A DNA stretch of 64,000 nt from Muscardinus avellanarius (GCA_963383645.1 OY726569.1:25484054-25548053), one strand, 5' to 3'; shown: positions 11,667-23,300, counted from the first letter of the stretch. Numbers and translations are program-made. The notes: generated by a model from the letters alone, not told the origin.

Positions 11667-13333
11667 AAGTTTTTTTTTTTTTTAATTTGCCTGATTATCT
11701 CAAAAATCCTGTCTTGAAGATTAGAATTTTTTTTTCCTGTTTGTTCTAATCTATTGTTGAGAATTCCAATTGTATTTATGTTTTGACTTATTCTTCAGTT
11801 CCAATATTTCTGTTTGGTTCTTTTTTATGATATCTATCTTTTTGCTAAATTTAGTCTTCATATTATGAAATAATTTCACTGTATTGGTTTGTATTCTTTT
11901 GTATTTCATTGATTTTTTTTAGAATTACTCCTATGTATTTTTTCAGATATTTCAACAATCCTTCCTTTTTCTGGATCTGTTTCAAAGAGTTATTGTGTTC
12001 CTCTGAGGTACCATATTGCATGCTTCTTCATACTTCTTCTCTCCCCACATCGCTTTTTGAACCTGGTGGGTCAGCTGTGTCTACCAATTTAATAGGGTGG
12101 CTTTCATAGTAAGCATTCTCTGGAAGCTGCACCTTTGGGTGTCAGTTTGATAGGCTGTGTTGTCTGTGGTTCCATTTAGGCATGGTAATGTAGTCCTCAA
12201 TAGCTTCATTAGCTATAAAGATAGCTCTGGGTTTGCACATACCATAGGAGGGTCTGAGAGCCCATCTGTCTTCACTAGGTGCACAGTGGGAGGGACTCTC
12301 GCAGCCCAGGCATGTGTTGTACACACAGCAGTGGTGTTAGGTCCCCTTGTAGTTTGGCTACCCCAGCGGCCCCGGGCAGCTACTGCACAGTGCACACACG
12401 GCAGCAGGGTTATACCTGTAAGCGTCTGTGGGCCACACAGGCATAGGTCACCCCAGCACACCAGGGTGGGTGTTGTTGCAGTACACATGTCAGTGGGAAC
12501 CTGGTGGTAGTCAGGCTCCACAGGTATACGGCGACAGGTGTGGTTTGACCTGGGCACCTGTGCAGTGCAGAGAGCATCTGTCAGTCTCTGGGACCATGCA
12601 GGGGCGATGTGGTGCAATTCACACTGAGCAGCTGTCAGGCTGTGTGGGCTGCCTGGAGGTGGAGCACTCAAGTGGTCCAAGAGGGGAAGTCGTAAGTGGC
12701 ATCGGGGCAGAGTGCAACTGGGTTTGCTCTCAGGATAGCATTGCTCCAGTTTCCTGGGTGAGGGAGGGTACTACATGAACTAGGTTTTTCCTCTGGAGCA
12801 GTGCAGTGGTGTGCATGCCTTGACAGCTCCCCAACAGGGCTTGAGACCCAAGGGTTACAGGATTCCCCAGTAGCAGTGACTCAGGCATCCATGGGGCCAA
12901 TGTGGGCTGTTGGGGGCTTCCTGCTTACCTTTTCCCCACCTGGGAGGACTTTCCCTGGTCTAGCTGGTCCAGACGGGGAAGACAAGGCAGTCAATGAGGC
13001 CACTCATTCTCTTCTTTACCAGGCCATCTGAAGTCCACAAGTTTTCAGCTTCATCTGCTCTGTAATCCGACATTCTTCCCCAAAGAGTCTAGCCAAATAT
13101 TTGGTTTTTGTTCTTAATTTTTAAAATTTCATTGGTGGTAGAGGGGTATAACACATTTTGCCTCTCCAGTCTCAAAACTGAAGCAACCTTTTTAGCACAA
13201 TATATGTAAGCTTGGGAATAATAATAATAATATATTGTTAACTTAATACACCTTTGTTACTATAATATTTGAATCTTCTCATATGTTTTAAATATATGTT
13301 CATAAAATTATACCGTTTTGAGTACAATTATTA

Positions 13334-13547
13334 TTGTTGTTGTTGTTGTTGTTTTGGGAATACTGAGGATTGAACCAAGGGGCATCTATCTCTGAACTAC
13401 ACCCCCAGCCCTATTTGATTTTTTATTTTGAAACAGTCTTTCTAAGTGCTCAAGGTCTCACTAAGTTGCTGAGGCTGGCTTCCAACCTGTGATCTTCCTT
13501 TCTTAGTCTCCCAAGTACTGGTATTATAGGCATGTACCACCATACCA
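13334..13547 (-). mobile_element. B1-dID SINE, old
   Basis: Inverted copy with a (GTT)n tail (13334-13353); the B1 end is diverged (CCACCATACC). Confidence 0.85.
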
Positions 13548-13628
13548 TCTACAGTGATTTTTACTGATGTTAAAATTCCTGCTACAGATCATAATTGGCC
13601 AAATTAGTCTTCCAAAACCGAGGATTCA

Positions 13629-13830
13629 GCCGGGCGTGGTGGCGCACGCTTGTAATCCCCACGCTTGGGAGGCTGAGACAGGAGGATCACACTGGTTCAA
13701 AGCCAGCTGTGCTGGCTTAAGAGACCCTGTTTCAAAAATATAAAATAGGTCTGGGAGTGTAGTCTAGAGGTAGAAGGGCTTTCAGGAACCTCAGTACCAC
13801 CAAAAAAAAAAAAACCAAACAAACAAACAA
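13629..13830 (+). mobile_element. B1-dID SINE, type A
   Basis: Starts GCCGGGCGTGGTGGCGCACG and ends in an A-rich tail. A perfect 15-bp target duplication AAAACCGAGGATTCA lies at 13614-13628 and 13831-13845. Young copy. Confidence 0.95.
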
Positions 13831-13845
13831 AAAACCGAGGATTCA

Positions 13846-14690
13846 TTCATATCAAGGTTAATGTCTGTCAGAAAGCCCAACATAATTCTTGTTTGGGCTC
13901 ATGAAGAAGCCCAGGAGAGCTAGGCCAGGAGCTTACTCCTGTGTCTAAGTAGAAGTCATTAACAAGGACAAACAGAAGTAAAGCCTGTGCTGTTTCCAGC
14001 CAAGGCCAGAGGAAGATGACAAAAATGAGGGGGAGAGATATCAAGCAAGCAAAGCCATCAGCCATTACTTCTGGTGAGACTTAGGCTTGGAGAATGGGAT
14101 GTTTTATTAGGTAAACTGAGGACGACAGCAAGGATGGAGTCCTGAGGCTATGCCCTCTTCAGAGCAAGTAGTGGGCACAACGTGGACAGTGAGAGGAGAC
14201 ACTGGTGCCTCCAGGATGCATTCAGTCTCCATGTATCCTCGGTTATGCATTGAGAAGCAGCAAAGGGGTCCTTCTCACTAAGTTCTGAGAAGTGTGCTGT
14301 GAGCTGAGGAAATGTGAGCCAATTCCCGGCCATGTCCTCTCCAGGCTCCCTCTCATCTACTTTCCCCCATTCCTGTAAACTAGATGCGGAACATGCTGAG
14401 CTGGCTCCAGCCAACTGGACCAAGGCAAACCTTGGAGCTCTGAAGCAGTGACACCCCACATTGATGAACCCCAGCCCCTCGGGGATCACGGATCGAAACT
14501 ACCTTCCCATCGTGGACACATGGCTTTGCCCTGGATTGTTTTGAAAGGGAGAAATAAATTTCTATCTGTATGATGGTACAGCATCTCATGCAGATCTTGA
14601 GAAAGCTCGGTCAGGGGACCCGCAGAGGCGTAGATCCCTCCCCCCCATGAAGTATGTCTAGCATTCCTTTCTTCAAAAGCTTATTTTAGG
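13846..14690. other. No gene recognised; possibly an old LTR
   Basis: Sequence near 14530-14570 (GGGAGAAATAAATTTCTATC) resembles the poly(A) end of old ERVL/MaLR LTRs, but I cannot follow the rest. Minus-strand frames at 13868-14065 and 14148-14489 show no domain. Confidence 0.3.
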
Positions 14691-14744
14691 ATTACTTGGA
14701 TCAATATGTATAATTAGAATTTTATATGTAAGCATTTTATATGT

Positions 14745-15125
14745 AATTCTAAGTGAGAGACTCAGGCAGCAAAGATTTTTTTTCCCAAGAATAAAGTTTG
14801 GGCCAAAGATTAAGTTCAAACTGACCTTAGTTTGGGCCAATGTATAAGATTAAGCTCAAGTCAGCCTTGTGAAGTGAGACAAAGCATAGTTTCTATTATT
14901 ATTTAAATTTCTGGCACCCTGCTCTGAACTTTGTAAAAAATAAAACTTTTCCTTTCCTTGGAGGTCTGGCTTGCATGGCTGTGCCCTTGCTTTTCTGCCA
15001 AAAAAGAAAATATAAAAATTGTAACAAATCCTAAATAAAGCGGAAAAGTTTGAACCTGGTCTCGTGTGACAGCTCTTCTCTCATTTGACCTCGGCTCTCC
15101 TCTCACCAACACACGAATCTCGACT
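14745..15125 (+). mobile_element. Probable LTR, family unknown
   Basis: Has a TATA-like ATATAAAAATTG (15009-15020), a CTAAATAAAGCGG poly(A) signal (15030-15042) and a C/T-rich end like U5. Inside it, AGTTTGGGCCAA followed by GATTAAG occurs twice about 50 bp apart (14797 and 14830), a short tandem duplication in the U3 part. Confidence 0.4.
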
Positions 15126-15720
15126 CTTGCTAGGGCTGGACCCCGGCAGTATGAACTGCTGTATTAGGAAATCATTGTGAATCAGGTACATCTGTATCTT
15201 AATTACTCCAGATAGCTGCAGGACCACTAGTGTGAGATCTTCACTTACTTGTTTGTTGAATTTTTTCACTGTAACCTTCTCTAAAATGTTGAGGTCATAA
15301 CTTTAACTGAGTTGCTAAGAGACTTCCAATATCCATTTGTCTAAATATAGAATTCAATATCTTAGGGTGGAATCGATTATAGCAGCAATACTCCTTATTG
15401 AGTCTCCAGTGCCCTACCAAAGATTAATGAGTGGACATGCACACTAGGGAACAAAGGCCTATGCCTTTCTCCTCTGCCTTCCCAGAGGTATCCCTGTGAC
15501 TGCCACACCTCCAGTTCACAAAGGTACTGGAGGAAGGAGGACAGAGATAGTGCATAACACTCACTGACACCTCAGTTCCCAGGGGCTAGCAATGTCCCAT
15601 AAAATTCCCCTGTATTTATTGACCTCATTGTTCCTTTGAGACTTTTATGTTTAGCCCTTCTTTTCTTTTCTTCTTCTTGTTTTCTTTCTTCTTCTTCTTC
15701 ATCATCTCCTTTGTTTTCAT
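15126..15720. other. No feature recognised
   Basis: Ordinary non-coding sequence, ending in a (CTT)n-rich stretch at 15660-15700 next to a SINE. Confidence 0.4.
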
Positions 15721-15930
15721 TTTCTTTTTTTCCAACACTGGGGGATTGAACCCAGGGGCATTCTATCTCTAAGCTACACTCCCATCCCTTTTTATTTTTT
15801 TATTTTGTAACAGAGTCTCAGTAATTTGCTGAGGGTCTCACTAAGTTGCTGGGGCTGGCCTTGAACCTGCGAATCTCCTGTCTCAGCCTCCCAAGTATTG
15901 AGATTACAGGTGTGCGCCACTGTGCCTACC
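15721..15930 (-). mobile_element. B1-dID SINE, old
   Basis: Inverted copy from ACACTGGGGGATTGAACCC to CACTGTGCCTACC. Confidence 0.88.
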
Positions 15931-16120
15931 AACTTTATCCCTTGTTTCCATCTTCTGTCCTCCTTCTCAGTGGAGGAAGATCCTTCTTTCTCTTGCTTTT
16001 GTTTCCCTTTGACGTTCCTCCCTTGTACCTGGCCAGTTCCATGTAAAATTACCACCTCTCCTTAGAAGTACTCTCTCTGGTTTTCTCTAGTTTGATGTTT
16101 GCTGCACTGATTCCTTGATT

Positions 16121-16329
16121 TTATTTTTCTTTGCAGTACTGGGAATGGAACCCAGGAGTATTCTACCTCTGAACTACACCCCGCCCTCATTTTTATTCTT
16201 TATTTTTTAACAGGGTCTTACTGAGTTGCAAAGGGCCTCAGTAAGTAGATGAGGCTGTCTGTGAACCATGATCCTCCTGTCTCAGTCTCTCAAATGCTGA
16301 GATTACAAGCGTGGGCCACCACGCCCAAC
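16121..16329 (-). mobile_element. B1-dID SINE, type D
   Basis: Inverted copy from GCAGTACTGGGAATGGAACC to CCACGCCCAACT. Confidence 0.88.
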
Positions 16330-16585
16330 TCTAGATAAATATTAACAATGGGTTTTGCATCATGAGAACCCCAAATGTGCTGTTCTTTCCTTTGTATACT
16401 TCTTGCCTAGATAATGAACAATGTCAATCCTGGAGAATAAGGATAAAATAAGTTATTTATTAAAATGTTTGTGGCCTTCAAGATTCCTTACTTAGATTTA
16501 AATGTTTCATACTTTTACTGGGTGCAATGTAATAAAATTCTTACTTATGTTTCAAGTTATATATTCATTTTAAAAAACACTTGCT

Positions 16586-16701
16586 GCCAGGTGTGGTGGC
16601 ACATGCTTGTGAGACCCTGTTTCCAAATAAAAGATAAAATAGTCTGGGTGTATAGCCCAGAGGTAGAAAAGCCCAGGGGTCCATGGGTTCCACCTCCAGT
16701 A

Positions 16702-16743
<42 letters not shown>

Positions 16744-16763
16744 ACACACACAAAAAAAAAAAA
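16586..16763 (+). mobile_element. B1-dID SINE, type C, internally deleted
   Basis: The head GCCAGGTGTGGTGGCACATG jumps straight to GAGACCCTGTTTCC, so the middle of the B1 part is missing. Tail is (AC)n. Target duplication CACTTGCT lies at 16578-16585 and 16765-16772. Confidence 0.92.
16699..16752 (+). repeat. (AC)n microsatellite
   Basis: About 26 AC units with one AT interruption, grown from the CAGTACCAC end of the SINE. Confidence 0.95.
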
Positions 16764-16851
16764 CCACTTGCTGTGTATTTGTAATTGCAGGCATTATTCT
16801 AGGCATTGAGGATGAGATGAGAATGAGGTAAAGATAAACTAATACTTATTT

Positions 16852-16852
<1 letters not shown>

Positions 16853-16884
<32 letters not shown>

Positions 16885-17060
16885 CTAGAGATTGAACCCA
16901 GGATCATTCTACCTCTGAGCTATACCCTTAGCCCTAATTTATTTGATCTCACTAAATTGCTGAGGGCCTCACTAAATTGATGAGGCTGGCTTCAAATCTT
17001 GATTATTCCTTCTCTGTTTCCCAAATACTGGAATTACAGGTGTGCACCATTACACCTGGC
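16853..17060 (-). mobile_element. B1-dID SINE with (GT)n tail
   Basis: Inverted copy; the GT tract at 16854-16882 stands where the A-tail should be. Ends TTACACCTGGC. Confidence 0.88.
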
Positions 17061-17619
17061 ATAATATGTTTTTTAACATATAAATGTTCATGCATACTAC
17101 TCCAGAGCATAGAGTAAAGCAGTAAGTTGCTTGCACCTACATACAATGAACACACTTTAATAAGATAAGGAAGACAATCTTTGACAATTAAATAATGCCA
17201 AATATTAGGTATTTTGAAAATAAGGGCTAAGCATGCAAGCACATTCCTGTATATACTTATTACTGTAAATTTTCTTGCTCCTTTGAAGTTTATAGTCTTG
17301 TAGATAGATAGAAAACAATGTAACCTCAGAATCCAGTCTTATGGAAATTATGTTTCTGAGTTCAAACACGCTTTTGATGAAGTCCTAATTTATCTTTCAT
17401 TTGATATGATTAGATGCCCACCTGAGGGGCTTAAAGTTGCTGGAGGTTATTTTCTTTGATCACTTAAGAATTAGATATTGCTTACTAGCTCTTGTCATCT
17501 TCCAACCATGGGACACCTATCCACTTTTATACCCTCAAGCTTCTTAATCTTTTATCTTTGACTGCAACCTTGGGTTTCATGCTTTTCAAAATGCTTTCTC
17601 ATCTCAAAGCATATGTACT
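17061..17619. other. No feature recognised
   Basis: AT-rich non-coding sequence. No repeat family or gene was recognised in 560 bp. Confidence 0.4.
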
Positions 17620-17833
17620 TTTATTTTTATTTTTTCGGGTCTGGGGATGAAACCCAGAGGCATTCAACCTCTGAGCTACACCCCCTGCCCAATTTTTTAT
17701 TCTTTATTTTGAAACAGGGTCTCACTAAGTTGCGAAGGGCCTCACTAAGTAGCTGGGGCTGTCTCTGAACCGCGATCCTCTGGTCTCAGCCTCCCAAATG
17801 CTGGGATTACAAGCATGTGCCACCATGCCTGGC
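17620..17833 (-). mobile_element. B1-dID SINE, type B
   Basis: Inverted copy from CGGGTCTGGGGATGAAACCC to CCATGCCTGGC. Confidence 0.9.
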
Positions 17834-17900
17834 TCTGTATTTCTATTTATACTCTATTGGTTGCTTTTACAGATTTTTAGGAAGTTTTCATTCAATGGTT

Positions 17901-17980
17901 GTTTGTTTATTTACTTATTTATTTTTTTTGTACTGGAGATTGAACCCAGGGGCATTTTACCTCCAAGCTATTACACCCTC

Positions 17981-18026
<46 letters not shown>

Positions 18027-18343
18027 TTTCGGGGATTGAACCCAGGGGCATTCTACCTCTGAGCTACACCCCCAGCCCTATTTTATTTGAAACAGGGTCT
18101 TGCTAGGTTGATGAGAGTCTTAATTCTTGTTGAGGCTGTCCTCCAACCTGTGATCTTCTTGTCTCAGCCTCCCAAGTACTGGGATTATAGGTGTGTGCCA
18201 CCATTCCTGGCTTTATTTTATTTTTATTTTGAAACAGGACCTGGCCAAGTTGCTGAGGTTGGTTTTGAACCTGTGATCCTCCTATCTCAGTTTCCCAAAT
18301 ACTGGGATTATTGGAATTATAAGTGTATACCACCACACCTGGC
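17901..18343 (-). mobile_element. B1-dID SINE split by another SINE
   Basis: ID part at 17901-17981 and B1 head at 18212-18343 (ending CCACACCTGGC), separated by an inner inverted SINE. The head carries a small internal duplication near GGGATTATTGGAATTAT. Confidence 0.8.
17983..18211 (-). mobile_element. B1-dID SINE nested, with (GT)n tail
   Basis: A (GT)n tract of about 20 units (17983-18025), then GGGGATTGAACCCAGGGG through to CCATTCCTGGC. Same orientation as the SINE it interrupts. Confidence 0.88.
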
Positions 18344-18696
18344 TAACTGGAATTATTTTAATGTATGTTAAGAAACTGGGGTTTTTGTTTTGTCACCAGA
18401 TGGTTTATTCATAATCCCAGTATCAATTATTTGGGAAAAAATCCCGCCCCAAATTGATGGGAATTAAGCCTGTATTGATTGTTAATCAAAGCTGTATTAA
18501 TGCCTAATAATAATAAACTTTCATATTTAGGCAAAACAATAAAAATCCTTTTCTCTGCCTCTATGCTGTCAGCCAAAAGCTGCAGCCAATATTGACCTTG
18601 GTCAACTAAAAGTTAGCTATTAGCCCAACTAAAAATGGAATGTTAAAATTGTTAAGAGAACCCTATATTGATCACCAAGTACACAAGTGTTGTAGT
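18344..18696 (+). other. Sequence shared with 25805-25925 (ERV-related)
   Basis: The part at 18510-18640 (TAATAAACTTTCATATTTAG, then CTGCCTCTATGCTGTCAGCC) has a clear diverged copy at 25805-25925. It directly precedes a family B LTR and is probably U3 or internal sequence of the same family. Confidence 0.45.
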
Positions 18697-19228
18697 CATG
18701 TACCAGTATTGGGAAATGGCTTCAAAATGTTTTTGAAAATAGCTTTGGTATTAATGTGCCTGTATTGAGAGATGGTTTCAAAATGTATTTGAAAATAATT
18801 TTGGTATTAGAAAGACAGAGCTTGGAGACAGGGCAGGCAGGGAAGAAACCCTGCAGAATTCCAAGCACCGAGGGTGATTAGCAAGAAAATAGAGGAAGCC
18901 TAGGGTTTCTTACATTTCTAAGATAAGCTAAGATTTCCCAAGTGTGTGGGGGGTCCCATAAGCCTTCAAGAGATCCCAGACTCTGATAATCAATAAACAC
19001 ATTTTGTAGTGGAACAAAAGGCTTGGGGTCTGTACGGGAGAGAGGGCAGGGCTACAGGAAGGAATCCTCACATCAAAAGACCTGCCCCCGGAGAAGGGGC
19101 TGATGTAGTCAGGTCAGAAGACTTGGTATAAGACTATTCTGTATCCAAAAGACTTTGGTGACTTCTTTTCAAGTCATCCCACTATGTCACCCTTTATGGC
19201 ATAGTGCTTTGCTCTAAGCTATGTCCTA
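18697..19228 (+). mobile_element. LTR family B, left part (split by provirus)
   Basis: Starts near TGTACCAGTATTGGGAAATG and continues to AAGCTATGTCCTA, where the minus-strand provirus interrupts it. The R-U5 part resumes at 28934. Related copies are at 20358-20905, 29100-29372, 31920-33365 and 57895-58415. Confidence 0.7.
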
Positions 19229-19814
19229 AAATGCCACTCCTTATCTGCCAATGACCACCAGAAGCCGAGATTCTGATGCAATGACAAAGGGGTCTTTTAT
19301 TCAAGCTCCAGCTTGGGCTTTCCATGCACACCAACACAGTGGATGTGGAGGAAGAGCCCTTTGTCCTCCGAGAACAAAGCTTTCACCCCTGAGAGTACCT
19401 CCCCACCCACCAGTACATTGATTGGTCACTTTAAAACTAAGCATTCGCTGCTCTTTCCTGATTAGTTCAGCTTTGGCGCCTTGGGAAGGGCATCATCACT
19501 AAGGCAGTATCTGCCATATTAGGTGGCCTTCTAGCTGATTGGTCCGGCCCTTGGCCGTTTATTTTAGGAATGTTCAAGGATGAGTGGGGGTCTCCGGTTC
19601 CAGGCAGAGTGACCTTGCTCAGTTATCTGTTAGTTCCAGACACTGGGGTACTCTGTACTAATTGGCCGTTGCTACAGGAAGGTCAGATTAGCACAATTGC
19701 AGTTTCTCCAGAAAGTAGGGCCAAGGGGAACTTAACCTCTAAGAAAAGGAAACTTAGGCCTACTCTACTTAAAGCTTTAACTGGAGCCTGTCATGGGGTT
19801 ACTTTGGTCTTTCA
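19229..19814 (-). mobile_element. 3' LTR of the provirus
   Basis: About 585 bp. On the minus strand it begins TGAAAGACCAAAG, the same TGAAAGACC start as murine leukaemia-type LTRs, and ends in TGGCATTT. The AATAAAAGA poly(A) signal is antisense near 19297-19305. Confidence 0.92.
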
Positions 19815-19828
19815 TTTCCCCCTCTGAC
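19815..19828 (-). promoter_or_regulatory. Polypurine tract
   Basis: The minus strand reads GTCAGAGGGGGAAA directly before the TGAAAGACC start of the 3' LTR, the usual position and form of the plus-strand primer in gammaretroviruses. Confidence 0.85.
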
Positions 19829-19899
19829 TAGTAACTAGGGGAGCCAATCATGGCTCACGCCTCATTAACCCAATCGTATTCAGGGGCTGGTATTGAGAT

Positions 19900-20210
19900 G
19901 CAAAACCATGAGTTGGACCGTATTTATGCCGTCCTTTGTGCAATGTTCTAACTTGGTCCGCTGAACTGGTCCGCCGCCCACGCATGGGTGTGGTGAATCC
20001 AAGTTGCTACGCCGTCCACCTTGAGGGCTGTCGGGGTAGCCAGGAGCATCATTTAGGACCTTTTCACCAGGGTTTGAGTGCCTCTTGCTGGTGCCATCGG
20101 ATGAACACCCAGTCTCCTGGCTGAAAGTTGTGTGGAGTTGGCGGAGGTGTTGTTTCATATATGGCCCGCAGTCGTGGCCACAACTCATGGTGGGCTCAAG
20201 CTGAGCAGCA
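19900..20210 (-). pseudogene. Integrase C-terminal remnant of the provirus
   Basis: Across a frame change the minus strand carries NFQPGDWVFIRWHQQEALKP and then [20 protein letters not shown], the GPY/F region that ends gammaretroviral integrase. Stops and shifts interrupt it. It lies only about 100 bp from the polypurine tract, where env would normally intervene. Confidence 0.8.
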
Positions 20211-20357
20211 AAAGCTAGTCCATGGCCATCTAAGGGGCTCCTGCAGATGTTTATCTGGAGCTTGACAGCATAAGTCTGTGAGAAACAAAACTCATAATGC
20301 AGTCTTAGGAGCCTTATTATCCATGAAGAAACTTACAGATTTTTGCGAGCAGTCTGG

Positions 20358-20905
20358 TGAGTTGTGTACTAGTATTGGGAAGAGGTTTTAAAATTTATTA
20401 ATGTATCAGTATTGGGAAAGAAGTCCAATTTTAAAAATATATCTTTTATTCTAAAGAAAGCCAGGGCTAGCTAGCAGAGACTTGTAATTTACATTTTAAA
20501 GGAAAGAAGGCTGGAGCCAGGAAAGAGGGTTTCTTTACATTTCTAAAACAATTTCACACATTTTGGGGGATAAGACAAAAGGTAAGAGGCCTGTGTTTGG
20601 AGACAGGACTGCTCCCCCCCTCCTGCCCCAAATCCAGCTGCAGAGATAGCAGAAGCAAAGCAGGGGCTGGAGATAAGGGGTAGCATTATCTCCAGATCAA
20701 AGGACCTGCCCCGGACTTGGTCTGGATAAAAACTCAGTAAACTGGAGTTCTATGGCATTTTCATTCGAATTGCACCCCTGTGCCCCGCTCCGGCACAGGG
20801 CTGTAACTATCTCTATATTTCTATCTTTTTAATAAACTTCTTTAAATCTTCAGCAGCGGTCCAAGCGATGAATATTTATTGTTAGCTTAGGACAAGAATC
20901 CATGG
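20358..20905 (+). mobile_element. LTR family B inside the provirus
   Basis: Starts TGTACTAGTATTGGGAAGAG and includes TTTTTAATAAACTTCTTT (20829-20846) and AGCTTAGGACAAGAATCC at the U5 end. It lies antisense to the provirus and between its integrase and gag remnants. Colinear with the minus-strand copy at 57895-58415. Confidence 0.75.
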
Positions 20906-21220
20906 TTTTTCTGTTTGTCTGTGTGTGGTGGGGGGATTGCTTCTCCCCACACACACCATGCACATTTCACCTGCAACAGCTTGTTTCAGCAGCTCTGAGG
21001 CTGCTGACTTCAGATAGCCGTGACAAAGTGAGGTAGCTAAACAAACTGGTATTTTAATACCTATTTTAACATTTGGGAAGCACAAATACAGCATTACAAT
21101 TACACAGGAGTTAACTTTGCTTTAGAAATGTAACCATAGAAAACAGAAACAGTAAACACTCACTGTAAACCTTTGAATTCTTTTGTATATAACCATTTTT
21201 ATCACATCTATGATTTCTTT
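20906..21220. other. Provirus interior, no feature recognised
   Basis: Includes a GTGTGTGGTGGGGGGATTGC stretch. No viral domain can be read on the minus strand. Confidence 0.35.
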
Positions 21221-21410
21221 TCCTTTTTTGGTGGTACGGGGGTTCCTGGAAGCCCTTCTACCTCCAGGCTACACTCCCAGACCTATTTTTTTATATTTTT
21301 ATTTGGAAACAGGGTCTCTTAAGGCACTGCGGCTGGCTTCAAACCTGTGCAATCCTCCTGTCTCCACCTCCCAAGTTTGGGGATTACAAGTGTGCGCCAC
21401 CACGCCCAGC
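21221..21410 (-). mobile_element. B1-dID SINE, type A
   Basis: Inverted, with GGTTCCTGGAAGCCCTTC at the ID end and CCACGCCCAGC at the B1 end. Confidence 0.9.
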
Positions 21411-21599
21411 TAACATGTACGACTTTTTTATCCCACACAATCATTTTTTTAACATGCTCAGACCGTCTGTGACTTGCTTTTAGCCTTTTGATATTGTCCT
21501 ATTTCTTTCTTTCCCATTTGAGACAATCTTAGGATACACCTTAAAAAATGTTTTTTTTCTATATTTTTTTCTTATTTACTAAAAACTTTATACTTACAC

Positions 21600-21802
21600 T
21601 GTCTGTCTGTGTGTGTGGGGGGGTACTGGGGGATGGAACCCAGGGGCCTTCTACCTCTGGGCTACACTCCCAGACCTATTTTTTATATTTTATTTGGAAA
21701 CAGGTTCCCTTAAGCCAGCTCAGGTGGGCTTTGAACCTGTGTGATCCTCCTGTCTTAGCCTCCCAAGCACGGGGATTATAAGCGTGCACCACCACACCCA
21801 GC
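21600..21802 (-). mobile_element. B1-dID SINE, type A/C intermediate
   Basis: Inverted, with a GTCTGTCTGTGTGTGTGG tail; ID end TGGAACCCAGGGGCCTTC, B1 end CCACACCCAGC. Confidence 0.9.
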
Positions 21803-21938
21803 TATATGTACACTTTTACATTAGTCTTTTGTTCTTACATACAAGTTGAACCAAAAACAATGTGGTTCTTATACCAACAGTTTAAAAATCCATTTAAAAG
21901 ACTGAAGTGTTACTTTAAACCTTATGAAGTTAAGAGCA

Positions 21939-21952
21939 GGTTTTTTTTGTTG

Positions 21953-21983
<31 letters not shown>

Positions 21984-22179
21984 GGGCTTGGGGATGGAAC
22001 CCAGGGGCATCTGACCTCCAAGCTACACCCCCTGCCCCATTTTTTATTCTTTCATTTTGAACAGGGTCTCACTAAGTTGCAGAGGGCCTCACTAAGTAGC
22101 TGAGGCTGTCTGCGAACCGATCCTCTAGTCTCAGCCTCCCAAATGCTGGGATTACAAGTGTGTGCCACCATGCCTGGCT
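21939..22179 (-). mobile_element. B1-dID SINE, type B
   Basis: Inverted, with a long poly-T. Flanked by AAGTTAAGAGCA (21927-21938) and AAGTTACGAGCA (22180-22191). Confidence 0.93.
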
Positions 22180-22301
22180 AAGTTACGAGCATTTTAAAGC
22201 ATTGCATTTTACATTTTTCTAATTTAGTAATTGAATTACAGCTTTTTATGGAAAGTTAAGACTTTAGGTAGACATCACCAATGCCTTAAAACATTAATCT
22301 T

Positions 22302-22518
22302 AGCCAGGCGTTGTGGTGCACGCTTATAATTCCAGCATTTGGGAGGCTGAGACCAGAGGATCACGGTTCGCAAACAGCCTCAGCTACTTAGTGAGGCCCT
22401 CCGTAACTTAGTGAGACCCTGTTTCAAAATAAACAATAAAAAATAAGGCAGGGGATATAGCTTGGAGGTCAAATGCCCCTGGGTTCCATCCCCAGACCCG
22501 CAAAAAAAAAAAAAAAAG
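22302..22518 (+). mobile_element. B1-dID SINE, type B
   Basis: From GCCAGGCGTTGTGG to CCATCCCCAGACCCGC plus poly-A. ATTAATC occurs on both sides as a target duplication. Confidence 0.92.
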
Positions 22519-23079
22519 ATTAATCCTGCAAAAGGAATAAAATTAAAGACAATGCATACTATATTTGATAATACAACTTAATAATTGTATTTTAGATTAC
22601 CACAGAAAACCACAACAGCAGATGAGTATTACTAGTGTACAAATTTAACAGGCAGTTTTAAACTTATCCTGAATAATATCTTTAAATCCTTAAAAGCTTT
22701 ATTGGAACAGTGTTTACAGGACTTATAGCATCTGAATGCTTACTCCTAAATTTAGGGCCTTATTCCTACACAGTTCCCAAAAGTGACAGGTTTACTTTTA
22801 GACAATGAAATCCAGGGACATGGTCTTGCTGTAGTTCAGAAGCTGCAGGAGTGCTAAGAACTTAAAAAGGACTCTTCACTTTGGGAGAAGCTGATCCAGG
22901 GGAGATACCTCCTGAAGTCTCAGTACTGCATAGTCTGACTTCTGAGTTTCTTTACTCATGGAGCTGCTCATATTAGCAACCCACTTAATATTAGGTAGGC
23001 TGATCATCAGGATCAGGCTTGCTAGCATGCAAGAGTAGACTAAACTACCTTTTTACAGGTTTAAGACATTACAAATTTA
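22519..23079. other. Provirus interior, degenerate
   Basis: No reverse transcriptase motif is visible on either strand; most of pol appears to be missing or unrecognisable here. Confidence 0.35.
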
Positions 23080-23300
23080 TTTGGTCTTGGGGTGCTGTCA
23101 ACCCCAGGCACAAAATAGGCCTCTATAGGAGAGAACTCTGAGACAAAGCGAGCAGAGGACTAAGCCCTGTATCTGGGAAAAAAAAATCAATATCTTCTCT
23201 GTCACATCAAGAGTCATCCTGGCTTTTATTTTGATATCCAGCTGGTTAGAGGGCTAAGCAGAAGGGTCCTTGCTGAAGCTTGGGTATCCTCAGTCTTTAG
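23080..23300 (-). pseudogene. Protease-like remnant of the provirus
   Basis: Downstream of the zinc knuckle on the minus strand, after several stops, comes IKARMTLDVTEKI, which resembles the start of class I ERV protease. The DTGA active-site motif is not recognisable. Confidence 0.45.

Larger units (their letters stand above)
8928..13333 (-). mobile_element. Long L1 LINE, 5' portion, cut by six SINEs
   Basis: Read on the minus strand it runs from 5' UTR (about 13300-12100) through ORF1-side sequence (12100-10480) to the ORF2 endonuclease region (near 9240-8930). Landmarks on the plus strand include TTTTGTGGCCTAACATATG (9119), ATTCAAGGTTATTATTGAT (9912) and GATCCACTGTTAGTCTGACA (10782). L1 pieces are 8928-9383, 9869-9954, 10170-10280, 10474-11125 and 11667-13333. 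All coding is decayed. The GC-rich 5' end (12230-13030) gives accidental open frames on both strands. Confidence 0.7.

Noticed and set aside
12157..12778. Open frames of 116-155 codons on both strands
   Set aside because: They lie in the GC-rich 5' UTR of an inverted L1.
8460..13333. A single L1 with twin-priming inversion
   Set aside because: The order of sense and antisense pieces (ORF2 3' end first, then inverted 5' part) is not what twin priming gives.
16557..16806. Cysteine/valine repeat proteins (CVCVCV)
   Set aside because: Translation of AC/GT microsatellites, as at many other places in the window.
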